64,000 nt of DNA from Pantoea agglomerans. GTDB taxonomy: Bacteria; Pseudomonadota; Gammaproteobacteria; Enterobacterales; Enterobacteriaceae. Positions 13,377 to 21,100 of this stretch are shown here, one piece after another. The notes under the pieces are model-generated. The model saw only the letters and a list, made by a program, of their open reading frames with translations. It was not told the DNA's origin and made no database searches. Location: the NCBI RefSeq assembly GCF_021397715.1, contig NZ_CP090207.1, positions 3,162,001 to 3,226,000 on the forward strand. The letters run 5' to 3'. The first letter of the stretch is position 1, and every line of letters starts with the position of its first letter. The translations under genes were made by a program, and so were the position numbers.

Positions 13377-13748
13377 GTGAGTGTGATTTGTGACTATTGC
13401 GGTAAGGATGCTGCGCTTGTGAGCGGGAAGGATATGTACCCGAATCGGCCCGACCTCGCGGGGCTGCAATTCTGGAAGTGCCCACCCTGCGCCGCATGGG
13501 TTGGATGTCATAAGCGATCAAACGCAGTTCCGCTGGGTCGGCTCGCAAATGCAGAGCTGCGAAAGGCCAAGAGCGCAGCTCACGCAGCTTTCGACCCCAT
13601 ATGGAAGTCAGGAAGAAAGTCCCGGCGAGGTGCTTATGAGTGGCTAAGTAAGCGACTGAGCATCCCGTTCAAAAACTGCCATATCGGCATGTTCGACGTA
13701 GATACGTGTGAACGGGTCGTGACCGCTTGTGCCGAATTTAAAGGCTAA
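13377..13748 (+). CDS. DUF3268-type zinc-finger phage protein
   Basis: This 123-residue protein matches the DUF3268 group: an N-terminal CDYCG and a CPPCAAWVGCH block form a zinc finger, followed by RLANAELRKAKSAAHAAFDP. The start codon is GTG with an AAGGAG ribosome site six bases upstream. The family is frequent in Gram-negative phages; its role is unknown. Confidence 0.8.
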   Translation: MSVICDYCGKDAALVSGKDMYPNRPDLAGLQFWKCPPCAAWVGCHKRSNAVPLGRLANAELRKAKSAAHAAFDPIWKSGRKSRRGAYEWLSKRLSIPFKNCHIGMFDVDTCERVVTACAEFKG

Positions 13749-13796
13749 CTATTTTCGCCGCGGCAGTTAGCCTGCCAGCGGCATAAGGGGTAAGAG

Positions 13797-14294
13797 ATGA
13801 AAAAGCATTATTCAAAACGTGACTTACTTGAGATGGACAGAGCCGGAAATCACTACGGCAATCACGTAATGGCTATGACAGCAGAGCAACTTCATTCAAA
13901 GTCAGACATTGCCGCTGAGTTGGGCTGGCGCGATATGCAAATCGCCGCCCTGGAAGCAAAGGTAAAGCAACTGGAGTGGGATAGCGTATTCATTCCCAAA
14001 AACATTGAGACAGCCTTAGCGGTTATGGGAGTTGCTCTCCCTGAATCGAAAGAAGAATTTAATTTCTCGATAAACCGCTGGGTGCAGCGACTGGTTGATC
14101 GTGTGATTCGCGTCGGTCCGGAGCTTGATGCAGAGCGCAATAACTTGCGGGCTGAGGGTGTGGAATCATTCGCACATCAGCAGCGCGTGATTGCGGATTC
14201 ATTATCGGGTGACGAGCAGCGCAGCCACCGCATTACAGCATGCCGAGCTGAGGATTTCGCCGCCCAACTCCGCGCCGGTAAGGATGGTGAGTGA
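13797..14294 (+). CDS. Hypothetical phage protein with coiled coil (165 aa)
   Basis: The protein is mainly helical: a coiled coil (MQIAALEAKVKQLEWDSV) is followed by a conserved-looking segment (NFSINRWVQRLVDRVIRV). It ends in FAAQLRAGKDGE. The next gene ends in a very similar AAQLRAG, encoded by the same 14 bp. An AAGAG ribosome site precedes the ATG. Similar accessory genes occur near the left arm of lambdoid phages. Confidence 0.6.
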   Translation: MKKHYSKRDLLEMDRAGNHYGNHVMAMTAEQLHSKSDIAAELGWRDMQIAALEAKVKQLEWDSVFIPKNIETALAVMGVALPESKEEFNFSINRWVQRLVDRVIRVGPELDAERNNLRAEGVESFAHQQRVIADSLSGDEQRSHRITACRAEDFAAQLRAGKDGE

Positions 14295-14590
14295 TGGCTA
14301 TTGTCTGCGATAAGCACCTGACCGATGAGGTCATTGCAAAAGCGTTTGAGAATACCAATTTCGGCCGGGATGACTACCGCACTATCCTTGCAGAAACAGT
14401 GATGAAGCGTGCTGCCGGGTATCACTCAGGATGGACAGCAACAACCATCTGCATGCGACTGGGGCTGCTCAGCGAAAAGAATCAGTCCGCAACAAAGTTG
14501 GGGCTGACCATGGCATTCCATCACTACTACAGGCCGGTAGTTCGCGAAGCGATCAATGCCGCCCAACTCCGAGCAGGAGAGCCATCATGA
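14294..14590 (+). CDS. Hypothetical phage protein (98 aa)
   Basis: The ATG at 14294 shares its first base with the previous stop (TGATG). The protein has several conserved-looking helices (ILAETVMKRAAGYHSGWTAT, CMRLGLLSEK) and ends AAQLRAGEPS. The pattern is known from other enterobacterial phages but has no assigned function. Confidence 0.65.
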   Translation: MAIVCDKHLTDEVIAKAFENTNFGRDDYRTILAETVMKRAAGYHSGWTATTICMRLGLLSEKNQSATKLGLTMAFHHYYRPVVREAINAAQLRAGEPS

Positions 14591-14913
14591 CCGAAGAGCA
14601 GGAACAGGCGCTGATTGAATACTGTCAGGAAGAAGTCCGGCTTAAAGCCGAGCATATCGCGCGCCTTGAAAATCACATGCCAGGCCAGTTCGATCTGACC
14701 AGGTATCAGCTGGAGTTACAGACGGCAGAAATCGCGCTGGCCGCCCTGACAGCGCAGCCGGTTAAGCTGCCAAAAGGTTTCAGCCCGGGGATTGGCGATC
14801 TTTTTGATAAAGCGGCACCGGTTATGCGTCGCGATAGTAAAGGCGGGAAATGGCTGCACAAAGCAGTCGTTACGCAAATGCTTAATGAACTTGGCTATGA
14901 GGTGCAGGAATAA
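14587..14913 (+). CDS. Hypothetical phage protein (108 aa)
   Basis: The start (MTEEQEQALIEYCQEEVRLK) overlaps the upstream stop as ATGA, and an AGGAG ribosome site lies in the upstream gene. An N-terminal coiled coil is followed by a basic region (MRRDSKGGKWLHKAVVTQML). It ends one base into the next start. Function unknown. Confidence 0.65.
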   Translation: MTEEQEQALIEYCQEEVRLKAEHIARLENHMPGQFDLTRYQLELQTAEIALAALTAQPVKLPKGFSPGIGDLFDKAAPVMRRDSKGGKWLHKAVVTQMLNELGYEVQE

Positions 14914-15374
14914 TGAAAAAGCTGAATGAATTAGTTGATTTGGTTAAAAGGGCGCGGCACTCAGAGTACACGGCTGACGTCGTGGAAGCAGAGAACGAAA
15001 TTATCGCCCAAGACTGGTACGAAAACATCCTCACCATTGCCGTAGCATTCCGGGCGCTGGAGCAGCGCGCAGAAGCAGCGGAGGCGATAGTCAGCGACGT
15101 TAAAGAGGTGATCGGCCTGTTATCTGAGCGTGAATGGGCAGAGCATTGTACGAAAACAGAAACAGGAAAGCTGCTTGAAGAGCTTATCACTAAGCTGCAC
15201 GATGATGCCTCACCTGCCTCCGGCCTTGCAGAGCTGGTGCCGGATGAAATTCTAGGAGCATTCGTGTACCACGGAGCTAAAGGCGCTTTTGATGCTGGTA
15301 AAAGTGCCGGCTGGAATGCATGTCGCGATGAGGTTTTAAAAAATATCGAGGAAAGGGAAAGTGAGGAAGCCTGA
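14913..15374 (+). CDS. Hypothetical phage protein (153 aa, Ead-like)
   Basis: An acidic helical protein starts at the last base of the previous gene (TAATG). The repeats of alanine- and glutamate-rich helices (FRALEQRAEAAEAIVSDVKE) resemble the Ead/Ea22 type of accessory early genes. No enzymatic motif is seen. Confidence 0.55.
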   Translation: MKKLNELVDLVKRARHSEYTADVVEAENEIIAQDWYENILTIAVAFRALEQRAEAAEAIVSDVKEVIGLLSEREWAEHCTKTETGKLLEELITKLHDDASPASGLAELVPDEILGAFVYHGAKGAFDAGKSAGWNACRDEVLKNIEERESEEA

Positions 15375-15456
15375 GCCATTCGAGGCTGCGTGCATAGTAA
15401 TGGTTGTATCTCTGTTCCTTCTCGCGGTCTTTACCTTCTTTTTTGTGACCTATTAA
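15361..15456 (+). CDS. 31-residue membrane peptide
   Basis: A GTG-started ORF (RKPEPFEAACIVMVVSLFLL, then AVFTFFFVTY) overlaps the end of the previous gene by 14 bp. A polypurine run precedes the GTG. The product would be one transmembrane helix with a short cytoplasmic head. It is one of three such peptides in this arm. Confidence 0.45.
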   Translation: MRKPEPFEAACIVMVVSLFLLAVFTFFFVTY

Positions 15457-15519
15457 CAACTTCACTTCGGCACCATTTGTGATTATATAAAGCGCACGCC
15501 CTGACTGTTAGGTGTCGCT

Positions 15520-15732
15520 ATGTCTGATTACGATGAACTGTCCGAGAGTGTCTATCAGGAAGCCTGCCGTATTGTCGGCCAGCTTTGCTTTATGCTTGCC
15601 GAAAACGATGCTGAGACCGACAGAGAGCAGTTGGTGTATCAGCTTCAGATGCTGCTGGACCTCATGCAGGAATATGCCAGCGATTACACCATCGCTTTAG
15701 AGCTAGCTTTAGAGCAGCTTTCGAAGAAATAG
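15520..15732 (+). CDS. Hypothetical phage protein (70 aa)
   Basis: This is an acidic helical protein (DELSESVYQEACRIVGQLCF to LELALEQLSKK). A GTGTCGCT leader without a strong ribosome site precedes the ATG. It is similar in style to small regulators in phage early arms. No motif is recognised. Confidence 0.6.
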   Translation: MSDYDELSESVYQEACRIVGQLCFMLAENDAETDREQLVYQLQMLLDLMQEYASDYTIALELALEQLSKK

Positions 15733-15761
15733 CGATATACTCCCCACAGGAGGACATCGCC

Positions 15762-16004
15762 ATGTCACACAACTTAGCAGCACGCAGCAGAGAAGAACGC
15801 GACAGGATTAACGTTGATTTAGCCGCGTCAGGAGTTGCATACAAGGAGCGTATGAATCAGCCTGTTATCCCGCATGAAGTGGAGATGCAGCAGCCGGAAG
15901 CGCTGAAGGAGTATTTCAGCCAGAGATTGCAGCATTACAGGAACGTTGCGCTAAACTATCCGCGCGGGACTGACCCGATTTATCAGAAGGAAGAAGGAAA
16001 ATGA
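15762..16004 (+). CDS. Hypothetical phage protein (80 aa)
   Basis: The opening NLAARSREERDRINVDLAAS is a pattern common to small enterobacterial phage proteins near int. The C-terminal half contains LKEYFSQRLQHYRN. An AGGAGG ribosome site lies 10 bases upstream of the ATG. It overlaps the next gene by four bases. I cannot give a function. Confidence 0.65.
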   Translation: MSHNLAARSREERDRINVDLAASGVAYKERMNQPVIPHEVEMQQPEALKEYFSQRLQHYRNVALNYPRGTDPIYQKEEGK

Positions 16005-16264
16005 TTGAATCAGACGATCACGAGCAAGGAATGCCTGCCTGGATGAAGAAAGACCAGTTGCTTTCACAGCAGGTTAAAATTGATGGCGACCACATTCTTA
16101 TCAACGTTGCATACGAATATGGTGTTCCATTAAATGAGTGCGCAACAGCAGAAAGGATTTTGCATTGGGTTTGGCATCTGGCTGAAAAAACGTGGATGAC
16201 ACAGGATATCTCAAGGAAGTTTATTGAGATCGCATGTAAGCATCACGGCATTAAGTACACTTAG
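16001..16264 (+). CDS. Hypothetical phage protein (87 aa)
   Basis: The protein has the run LLSQQVKIDGDHILINVAYE and then helical segments with tryptophans (ILHWVWHLAEKTWMT). It starts with ATGA overlap and is the last gene before a strong terminator. Function unknown. Confidence 0.6.
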   Translation: MIESDDHEQGMPAWMKKDQLLSQQVKIDGDHILINVAYEYGVPLNECATAERILHWVWHLAEKTWMTQDISRKFIEIACKHHGIKYT

Positions 16265-16289
16265 ATTTATTTATCGATCAACAATGGAA

Positions 16290-16312
16290 CCTCGCCACGG
16301 CGGGGTTTTTTA
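16290..16312 (+). terminator. Rho-independent terminator in PL operon
   Basis: The stem CCTCGC/GCGGGG with loop CACG is followed by six Ts. It separates the gene pair ending at 16264 from the group that leads to int, so that group may depend on antitermination or have its own promoter. Confidence 0.8.
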
Positions 16313-16331
16313 TTGCCTATAGGAAACCGAA

Positions 16332-16571
16332 ATGATTAACACCGACTACCCGAAAGAGCTACGCGCTAACCTCATTTCCGCGGTGAAAGGTTGCTTTGCT
16401 GATTGTTCTGACCAGCGCGAACTATATATTGCTGGCAACTGCATCCTTGAGATTCTTTCTGCGCTCTCTATGTCCGACGATGAGCTGGTTTCAGTACTTC
16501 AGGATGCGACGGGCGATGCAGCTGAAGTTGATGATTACATTGATCAGATGATTGCCAATATCAAGGAGTAA
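16332..16571 (+). CDS. Hypothetical phage protein (79 aa)
   Basis: An acidic protein (ELRANLISAVKGCFADCSDQ to DDYIDQMIANIKE) starts shortly after the terminator. All visible segments are helical. No family is known to me. Confidence 0.55.
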   Translation: MINTDYPKELRANLISAVKGCFADCSDQRELYIAGNCILEILSALSMSDDELVSVLQDATGDAAEVDDYIDQMIANIKE

Positions 16572-16576
16572 AACCC

Positions 16577-16789
16577 ATGAGCCATGCCGATATTTTGGAT
16601 GAAGCAGCAGAACGCGAGCAGCAGATGATTGAGATTGCCCTTGCTAACCGGCCTAAGCCCAACATGGTTTACACCGGTGAATGCAACTGGTGCGAGGAGC
16701 CGATCGACAAGGGTCACTACTGTGACGCCGAATGCAGAGAAGACCATGAGAAATACTTGCGGGCGCATAGCCAGAGGAGCGTGGCATGA
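16577..16789 (+). CDS. Small zinc-finger phage protein (DksA/DUF2116-like)
   Basis: This 70-residue protein has an N-terminal helix (ADILDEAAEREQQMIE) and a C-x2-C to C-x3-C zinc finger (CNWCEEPIDKGHYCDAECRE), as in phage TraR/DksA-like and DUF2116 proteins. TraR-type proteins bind RNA polymerase, but the conserved acidic tip needed for that cannot be judged here. An AAGGAG ribosome site precedes it. Confidence 0.7.
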   Translation: MSHADILDEAAEREQQMIEIALANRPKPNMVYTGECNWCEEPIDKGHYCDAECREDHEKYLRAHSQRSVA

Positions 16790-17340
16790 AGCTGATTGAT
16801 TTGTTAGTGCAGGAGTTACCTAAGCATGGCGGATGGCCTTCATCCACCAATGATGTGCTTAACCTTAGGGAATTTATGAAAAAACATAGCTTGAGCTTCA
16901 CCGCCAACCCGGGAAATCAATGGTTCACAGATGGCTCCTTTCAGGAAGTCACATTGGAGCAATATGAATCAGCCTTTTCCGCATTGCAACAGCCGGAATG
17001 GAATGGTGAAGGCCTGCCGCCGGTTGGGACTGAGTGCGAATACATGGTGCGACAAGCAGCAAATCAATTCTGGCAAATCTGTACCGTTATCGCATCAGGA
17101 AAAGAAAACCTAATCGCTGATGTTAACGGCGAAGAGGTTGTATTTTTCGCGCCGCAAATAGATTTCAGGCCACGCCGCAACGAAGCCGAGCGCAAGCGTG
17201 AGGAGGTTGGTGTCGCCCTCTTTTATGCCATTAACTGGAATCATCAGGACGGACCGGTAAGCGAGGCAAGAATGGAAGATTATCGAAAGGCATACGACGC
17301 AATCGCCGCTGGAAAAATCCCCCACATCACCCTGAAGTAA
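16786..17340 (+). CDS. Hypothetical phage protein (184 aa)
   Basis: The N-terminal half (ELPKHGGWPSSTNDVLNLRE, TLEQYESAF) resembles proteins found beside phage int genes in enterobacteria. The middle has a GLPPVGTECEYMV segment, probably a small beta domain, followed by an arginine-rich segment. It overlaps the zinc-finger gene by four bases. The role is not known. Confidence 0.65.
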   Translation: MKLIDLLVQELPKHGGWPSSTNDVLNLREFMKKHSLSFTANPGNQWFTDGSFQEVTLEQYESAFSALQQPEWNGEGLPPVGTECEYMVRQAANQFWQICTVIASGKENLIADVNGEEVVFFAPQIDFRPRRNEAERKREEVGVALFYAINWNHQDGPVSEARMEDYRKAYDAIAAGKIPHITLK

Positions 17341-17386
17341 CCCCCACCCACCCTATTCACTATCGCGCTCTGCGTGAGGAGTTGTT

Positions 17387-17641
17387 ATGCGCATTTTTGC
17401 CTGTGCCGCTTTCGTGTTTCTGTTATCCGCCTGCACGGACCCGGACGGGGCTAGCAAGGTTCTGGCTCAGAACGGTTACAAGGACGTAAAGCAGACCGGT
17501 TATTCATGGTTTGGTTGTGGGAAAGAGGATTTCTATCACACCGGATTCACCGCAACGACCCAATCCGGATCGCAGGTAAATGGAGTTGTCTGCTCTGGTG
17601 TTGGCTGGGGAAAAGCTTACACCATCCGGTTCTTTGACTGA
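17387..17641 (+). CDS. Prophage lipoprotein (84 aa)
   Basis: A typical type II signal (FACAAFVFLLSAC, Cys at residue 16) is followed by Thr-Asp. The mature part is a small domain with a GYSWFGCGKEDFYHTGF core and paired cysteines that may form a disulphide. Small lipoproteins of lysogens may change the cell surface or exclude related phages; here that is only inferred. The gene has a GAGGAG ribosome site. Confidence 0.75.
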   Translation: MRIFACAAFVFLLSACTDPDGASKVLAQNGYKDVKQTGYSWFGCGKEDFYHTGFTATTQSGSQVNGVVCSGVGWGKAYTIRFFD

Positions 17642-17739
17642 TGAACACCATCAGCGACATCTCCCCCGGCGAGTTCACTCTGTGGCTCGTCGTTTTTATT
17701 TGCATCGTGCTGGTCTGGAACTGGCCGTATAAGGAGTAG
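17641..17739 (+). CDS. 32-residue membrane peptide
   Basis: The ATG shares a base with the lipoprotein stop (TGATG). The product MNTISDISPGEFTLWLVVFI plus a short hydrophobic and basic tail is one transmembrane helix. It lies between the lipoprotein and the excisionase-like gene. Confidence 0.55.
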   Translation: MNTISDISPGEFTLWLVVFICIVLVWNWPYKE

Positions 17740-17741
17740 AT

Positions 17742-18089
17742 ATGGAAAACGATGAGGCGCTGACGCTCGCCGAGGCCGCCTGCTTTCTGAAAGTGTCTTC
17801 CCGAACAGTGAGCAATCTCATTAACCGCGGCGATCTGGTTGGTCGGCGGACGGGTGGAGATACCGGCAAGTACCTAGTGCTGCGATCAGCCTGTATTGCT
17901 TATCTTTCAAATCCAACTCAAAATCGCCCGGCGAGCATGGGTGATGGCACAACTGGAGGTCCATCATGTCAATCACCCTCAGGGGAGGAGTATGGCACTG
18001 TCATTTCTTTACCCCGAATGGCAAAAGAGTTAGGCGATCGCTTGGGACAGCGGACAAAAAGCAAGCGCAGGAGTTGCACGACAGGCTGA
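17742..18089 (+). CDS. xis: Excisionase-like DNA-binding protein
   Basis: Residues 5-55 form a MerR/excisionase-type winged helix (LTLAEAACFLKVSSRTVSNL, then NRGDLVGRRTGGDTGKYL). The C-terminal 45 residues overlap the int start by 124 bp in another frame. Such proteins beside phage int genes act as recombination direction factors or regulators. No direct evidence separates these roles. The ribosome site is AAGGAG before ATG at 17742. Confidence 0.7.
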   Translation: MENDEALTLAEAACFLKVSSRTVSNLINRGDLVGRRTGGDTGKYLVLRSACIAYLSNPTQNRPASMGDGTTGGPSCQSPSGEEYGTVISLPRMAKELGDRLGQRTKSKRRSCTTG

Positions 18090-19129
18090 AGTCAGAAGCC
18101 TGGCGGGTAGAGGAGTTAGGGGATTTGCCGCAGAGGTCATTCGAAGAGGCCTGCATGCGGTGGCTGGATGAGAAGGAGCACAAGCGAAGCCTTGATGATG
18201 ACAAGGTTAAGATTGAATTCTTTCTCAAGCACTTCGCCGGACGCGATATCGCCACCATTACCGGCGAGGAAGTGCAGAAGATTGTGAGCAGGATGATAAA
18301 CCGCAACCACCGCAGGAAGTGGGAGATACAGCGCGACACTGCAATCAGGGATGAAAAGCCGGCGCCGCCATACAAGGACAAGCCAGTCAGCGCGGGAACA
18401 AAGAGCCATTACCTTTCATTTATGCGATCGCTGTTACGCGCAGCAGCAAATGAATGGGGCTGGATAAAGACCGCGCCGGTTATCAAAACAAAGAAGCCAG
18501 TCAGCAAGCGCATCCGCTGGCTAACCCGAGAGGAAGCAAACCGGCTGATTGAATGCATGCCGGAAAGCATTAAGCCGGTGGTGATATTCGCGCTGGCTAC
18601 CGGGCTTCGTCGTTCAAATATTCTGGATCTGGAATGGACGCAGGTTGATATGCAAAGGAAGGTTGCTTGGATTAATCCGGAGAACGCCAAAGCGGGCAAG
18701 GCTATTGGCGTGGCTCTGAATGATACGGCATGCAAAGTGCTGAAGGGACAGATAGGGAAGCATTCACGCTGTGTGTTCGTACACACCAAGGCGAAGCATC
18801 GCAGCGACGGAACGCTGGCACCGGCAGGCAGGAAAATGCGCAGTGATGATAACACGGCGTGGAATATCGGTCTAAAAGCGGCAGGGATAGAAGACTTTCG
18901 CTTTCATGACCTAAGGCACACCTGGGCAAGCTGGTTAATCCAGTCTGGCGTGCCGTTGTCTGCGCTGCAGGAAATGGGTGGGTGGGAAAGCATTGAAATG
19001 GTGCGCCGGTATGCTCACCTTGCACCTAACCACCTGACCGAGCATGCGCGCAAAATTGACTCACTTTTGGGTGAGAGCGACACAAATACGACACAAGGAG
19101 ATAATCAGGTAGGATTGAAGCTGGCGTAA
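17966..19129 (+). CDS. int: Tyrosine integrase (IntD type)
   Basis: This 387-residue tyrosine recombinase catalyses insertion at and excision from the tRNA-Arg site. An N-terminal arm-binding strand (GGVWHCHFFTPNGKRVR), a core-binding domain (about 55-165) and a catalytic domain follow. Catalytic residues are Arg215 (TGLRRSN), His314/Arg317 (HDLRH), Trp340 (in place of the second His) and Tyr349 (RRYAH). It ends 16 bp from the tRNA gene. The start at 17966 lies inside xis. The location resembles DLP12 intD. Confidence 0.93.
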   Translation: MSITLRGGVWHCHFFTPNGKRVRRSLGTADKKQAQELHDRLKSEAWRVEELGDLPQRSFEEACMRWLDEKEHKRSLDDDKVKIEFFLKHFAGRDIATITGEEVQKIVSRMINRNHRRKWEIQRDTAIRDEKPAPPYKDKPVSAGTKSHYLSFMRSLLRAAANEWGWIKTAPVIKTKKPVSKRIRWLTREEANRLIECMPESIKPVVIFALATGLRRSNILDLEWTQVDMQRKVAWINPENAKAGKAIGVALNDTACKVLKGQIGKHSRCVFVHTKAKHRSDGTLAPAGRKMRSDDNTAWNIGLKAAGIEDFRFHDLRHTWASWLIQSGVPLSALQEMGGWESIEMVRRYAHLAPNHLTEHARKIDSLLGESDTNTTQGDNQVGLKLA

Positions 19130-19144
19130 GTAATTGAAAGGTAT

Positions 19145-19221
19145 TGGTACGCCCTACAGGATTCGAACCTGTGACCTACGGCTTAGAAGGCCGGTGCTCT
19201 ATCCAACTGAGCTAAGGGCGC
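19145..19221 (-). tRNA. argU: tRNA-Arg(UCU), prophage attachment site
   Basis: The minus strand folds as a 77-base tRNA with encoded CCA: acceptor GCGCCCT, D arm GCTC-AGTTGGATA-GAGC, anticodon TCT in loop CTTCTAA, T arm ACAGG-TTCGAAT-CCTGT. It closely matches argU of E. coli, a rare AGA/AGG tRNA. Pair 1-72 is G-U and the discriminator base is A, where E. coli has G-C and G. The 3' end faces int, so these bases are probably supplied by the phage attachment sequence. Confidence 0.93.
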
Positions 19222-19236
19222 ATGGAGATGGCACGG

Positions 19237-19264
19237 ATTATACGTCGGGAAGCGGGTACGTCAA
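19237..19264 (-). promoter_or_regulatory. Promoter of the tRNA-Arg gene
   Basis: On the minus strand TTGACG (19259-19264) and a perfect TATAAT (19237-19242) have a 16 bp spacer. A GC-rich discriminator (CCGTGCC) lies downstream, the usual sign of stringent control at stable RNA genes. The tRNA begins about 15 bp after the -10. Confidence 0.75.
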
Positions 19265-19315
19265 CGTTTTTGCCGTTTCTCCGCAGCGAACTGCTGCGGT
19301 AATGACCAATTGGCG

Positions 19316-19819
19316 TCAGTGACGCCTGCGCCATTCGCTGAGCGACACGAGTTTACTGTTGTCGGTAAATTCTCCTTCCAGCTCAATCCCTTGTGATGTG
19401 AAACGCGCATTGTATTGCTCACGAAGTGCATGTAGCGCCGGGATGTCCGGCTCCAGCTGGCGCAGAAAGCCCAGCGCGAGCAGCAGCTGCTGGCGGCTAA
19501 TAAGCGGTGGAAAACCGGCACGACTGAGAATCGCATGCCAGCGCTGGCTGTTCTCCTCGCTGCCGTCCACAATCAACACCTGCCAGATCAGCAGTACCGC
19601 TGCGCCATTATGCAGATGCGTTTCATTATCGTTGCTGAGATAGTCGGTAAACTCTTTCGCCGCCTCTTTCCCCATCATAGAGATCATTGATTCCACCTGT
19701 ACCGGTGGCAGCTGCAGCCGTTTGCTGAGCCGCTGAGCGGCGTGACGTGAGCCAGCGGTGAGCAGCTGAAATCCAGCGACAAACACCACCGCCAGAGTAG
19801 CAAGCATTATCCAAATCAT
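19316..19819 (-). CDS. DUF1198 protein, YicN-like
   Basis: This 167-residue protein has an N-terminal transmembrane helix (MIWIMLATLAVVFVAGFQLL) and a soluble part containing VESMISMMGKEAAKEFTDYL and LLIWQVLIVDGSEEN, which match E. coli YicN (DUF1198). Function unknown; probably anchored to the inner membrane with a cytoplasmic domain. I chose the ATG at 19819. The frame is open further upstream but only as antisense to folD. Confidence 0.85.
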   Translation of the reverse strand: MIWIMLATLAVVFVAGFQLLTAGSRHAAQRLSKRLQLPPVQVESMISMMGKEAAKEFTDYLSNDNETHLHNGAAVLLIWQVLIVDGSEENSQRWHAILSRAGFPPLISRQQLLLALGFLRQLEPDIPALHALREQYNARFTSQGIELEGEFTDNSKLVSLSEWRRRH

Positions 19820-19993
19820 TACATCGTCCCCTGATTGTCCTGCAGATATCATACGCATGCAGGCCGGCACTCGTCGCGACGAAAAAGCCGGAAAGCGCGT
19901 ACGCGTCTGAAACTGTAACTGACAGCGCGCCACGCTTCTGACAAAATAGCCCCCTTCCCCCGATTCAACACAACACAGTGGATTTCCTCTCTG

Positions 19994-20860
19994 ATGGCAG
20001 CAAAAATTATGGACGGTAAAACGATTGCGCAGCAGGTGCGCCTTGAGGTTGCGGAAAAAGTGAAGCAGCGTCTGGCGGCCGGCAAACGTGCGCCGGGTCT
20101 GGCAGTGGTTCTGGTGGGTGAAAACCCGGCATCGCAGATTTATGTGGCCAGCAAACGCCGCGCCTGTGAAGAGGTCGGTTTCCTCTCCCGCTCCTACGAT
20201 CTGCCCGCCACCACCCGCGAAGCGGAGCTGCTGGAGCTGATCGACCAGCTCAATCAGGACAACGACATTGATGGCATTCTGGTGCAGCTGCCGCTGCCCG
20301 CCGGCATCGACAACGTCAAAGTGCTGGAGCGCATCACGCCCGATAAAGATGTCGATGGCTTCCACCCGTATAACGTCGGTCGCCTGTGCCAGCGTGCGCC
20401 AAAACTGCGTCCCTGCACCCCGCGCGGTATCGTGACGTTGCTGGAACGCTACAACATCGACACCTACGGCCTGAACGCCGTGGTGGTTGGCGCGTCCAAC
20501 ATCGTTGGCCGGCCAATGAGTATGGAACTGCTGCTGGCGGGCTGTACCACCACCGTTACCCACCGTTTTACCAAAGATCTGCGTCATCACGTTGAACATG
20601 CCGATCTGCTGGTGGTTGCGGTCGGTAAACCGGGCTTTATTCCGGGCGACTGGATTAAGCCGGGCGCTATTGTGATTGATGTCGGCATTAACCGGCTGGA
20701 AAGCGGCAAAGTGGTTGGCGACGTCGATTTTGATTCCGCGTCACAGCGCGCGGCCTATATCACGCCGGTACCAGGCGGTGTCGGACCGATGACCGTTGCA
20801 ACCCTGATTCAAAACACGCTGCAGGCGTGTGAAGAGTTTCATGATGGAGAGGTAGAATAA
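19994..20860 (+). CDS. folD: FolD: methylene-THF dehydrogenase/cyclohydrolase
   Basis: This bifunctional enzyme of one-carbon metabolism oxidises 5,10-methylene-THF with NADP and hydrolyses the product to 10-formyl-THF. The catalytic Y50 and K54 lie in the motif YVASKRRAC. The NADP site [12 protein letters not shown] and the C-terminal PGGVGPMT are visible, and the length (288) equals that of E. coli. The stop is followed immediately by the ATG of ybcJ, so the two are co-translated. Purine synthesis genes further along use its product. Confidence 0.97.
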   Translation: MAAKIMDGKTIAQQVRLEVAEKVKQRLAAGKRAPGLAVVLVGENPASQIYVASKRRACEEVGFLSRSYDLPATTREAELLELIDQLNQDNDIDGILVQLPLPAGIDNVKVLERITPDKDVDGFHPYNVGRLCQRAPKLRPCTPRGIVTLLERYNIDTYGLNAVVVGASNIVGRPMSMELLLAGCTTTVTHRFTKDLRHHVEHADLLVVAVGKPGFIPGDWIKPGAIVIDVGINRLESGKVVGDVDFDSASQRAAYITPVPGGVGPMTVATLIQNTLQACEEFHDGEVE

Positions 20861-21073
20861 ATGGCAACTTTTTCGCTGGGAAAATTCCCGCACGTCGATC
20901 TGTGTGATCTGCTGAAACTGGAAGGCTGGGTTCAGAGCGGCGCACAGGCTAAAGTCGTGATTGCCGAGGGTGAAGTGAAGGTCGATGGCGCGGTGGAAAC
21001 GCGTAAACGCTGCAAAATCGTAGCCGGTCAGACCGTAGAATTTTCAGGTTTCCGCATTACTGTGGTCGCGTAA
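20861..21073 (+). CDS. ybcJ: YbcJ, S4-like RNA-binding protein
   Basis: This 70-residue S4-domain protein has the family run LCDLLKLEGWVQSGAQAKVV, then GEVKVDGAVETRKRCKI and ending GFRITVVA. E. coli YbcJ has the same fold and length and is thought to bind RNA. It starts directly after the folD stop, as in E. coli. A GC hairpin at 21081-21098 lies between it and the convergent ATPase gene. Confidence 0.92.
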   Translation: MATFSLGKFPHVDLCDLLKLEGWVQSGAQAKVVIAEGEVKVDGAVETRKRCKIVAGQTVEFSGFRITVVA

Positions 21074-21100
21074 ACCTCCGGCGTCCCTGCGGGGACGCTG

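Noticed and set aside
19820..20599. N-terminal extension of the YicN-like frame to 427 codons
   Set aside because: The extension is antisense to folD and has no family similarity; the ATG at 19819 aligns with YicN.
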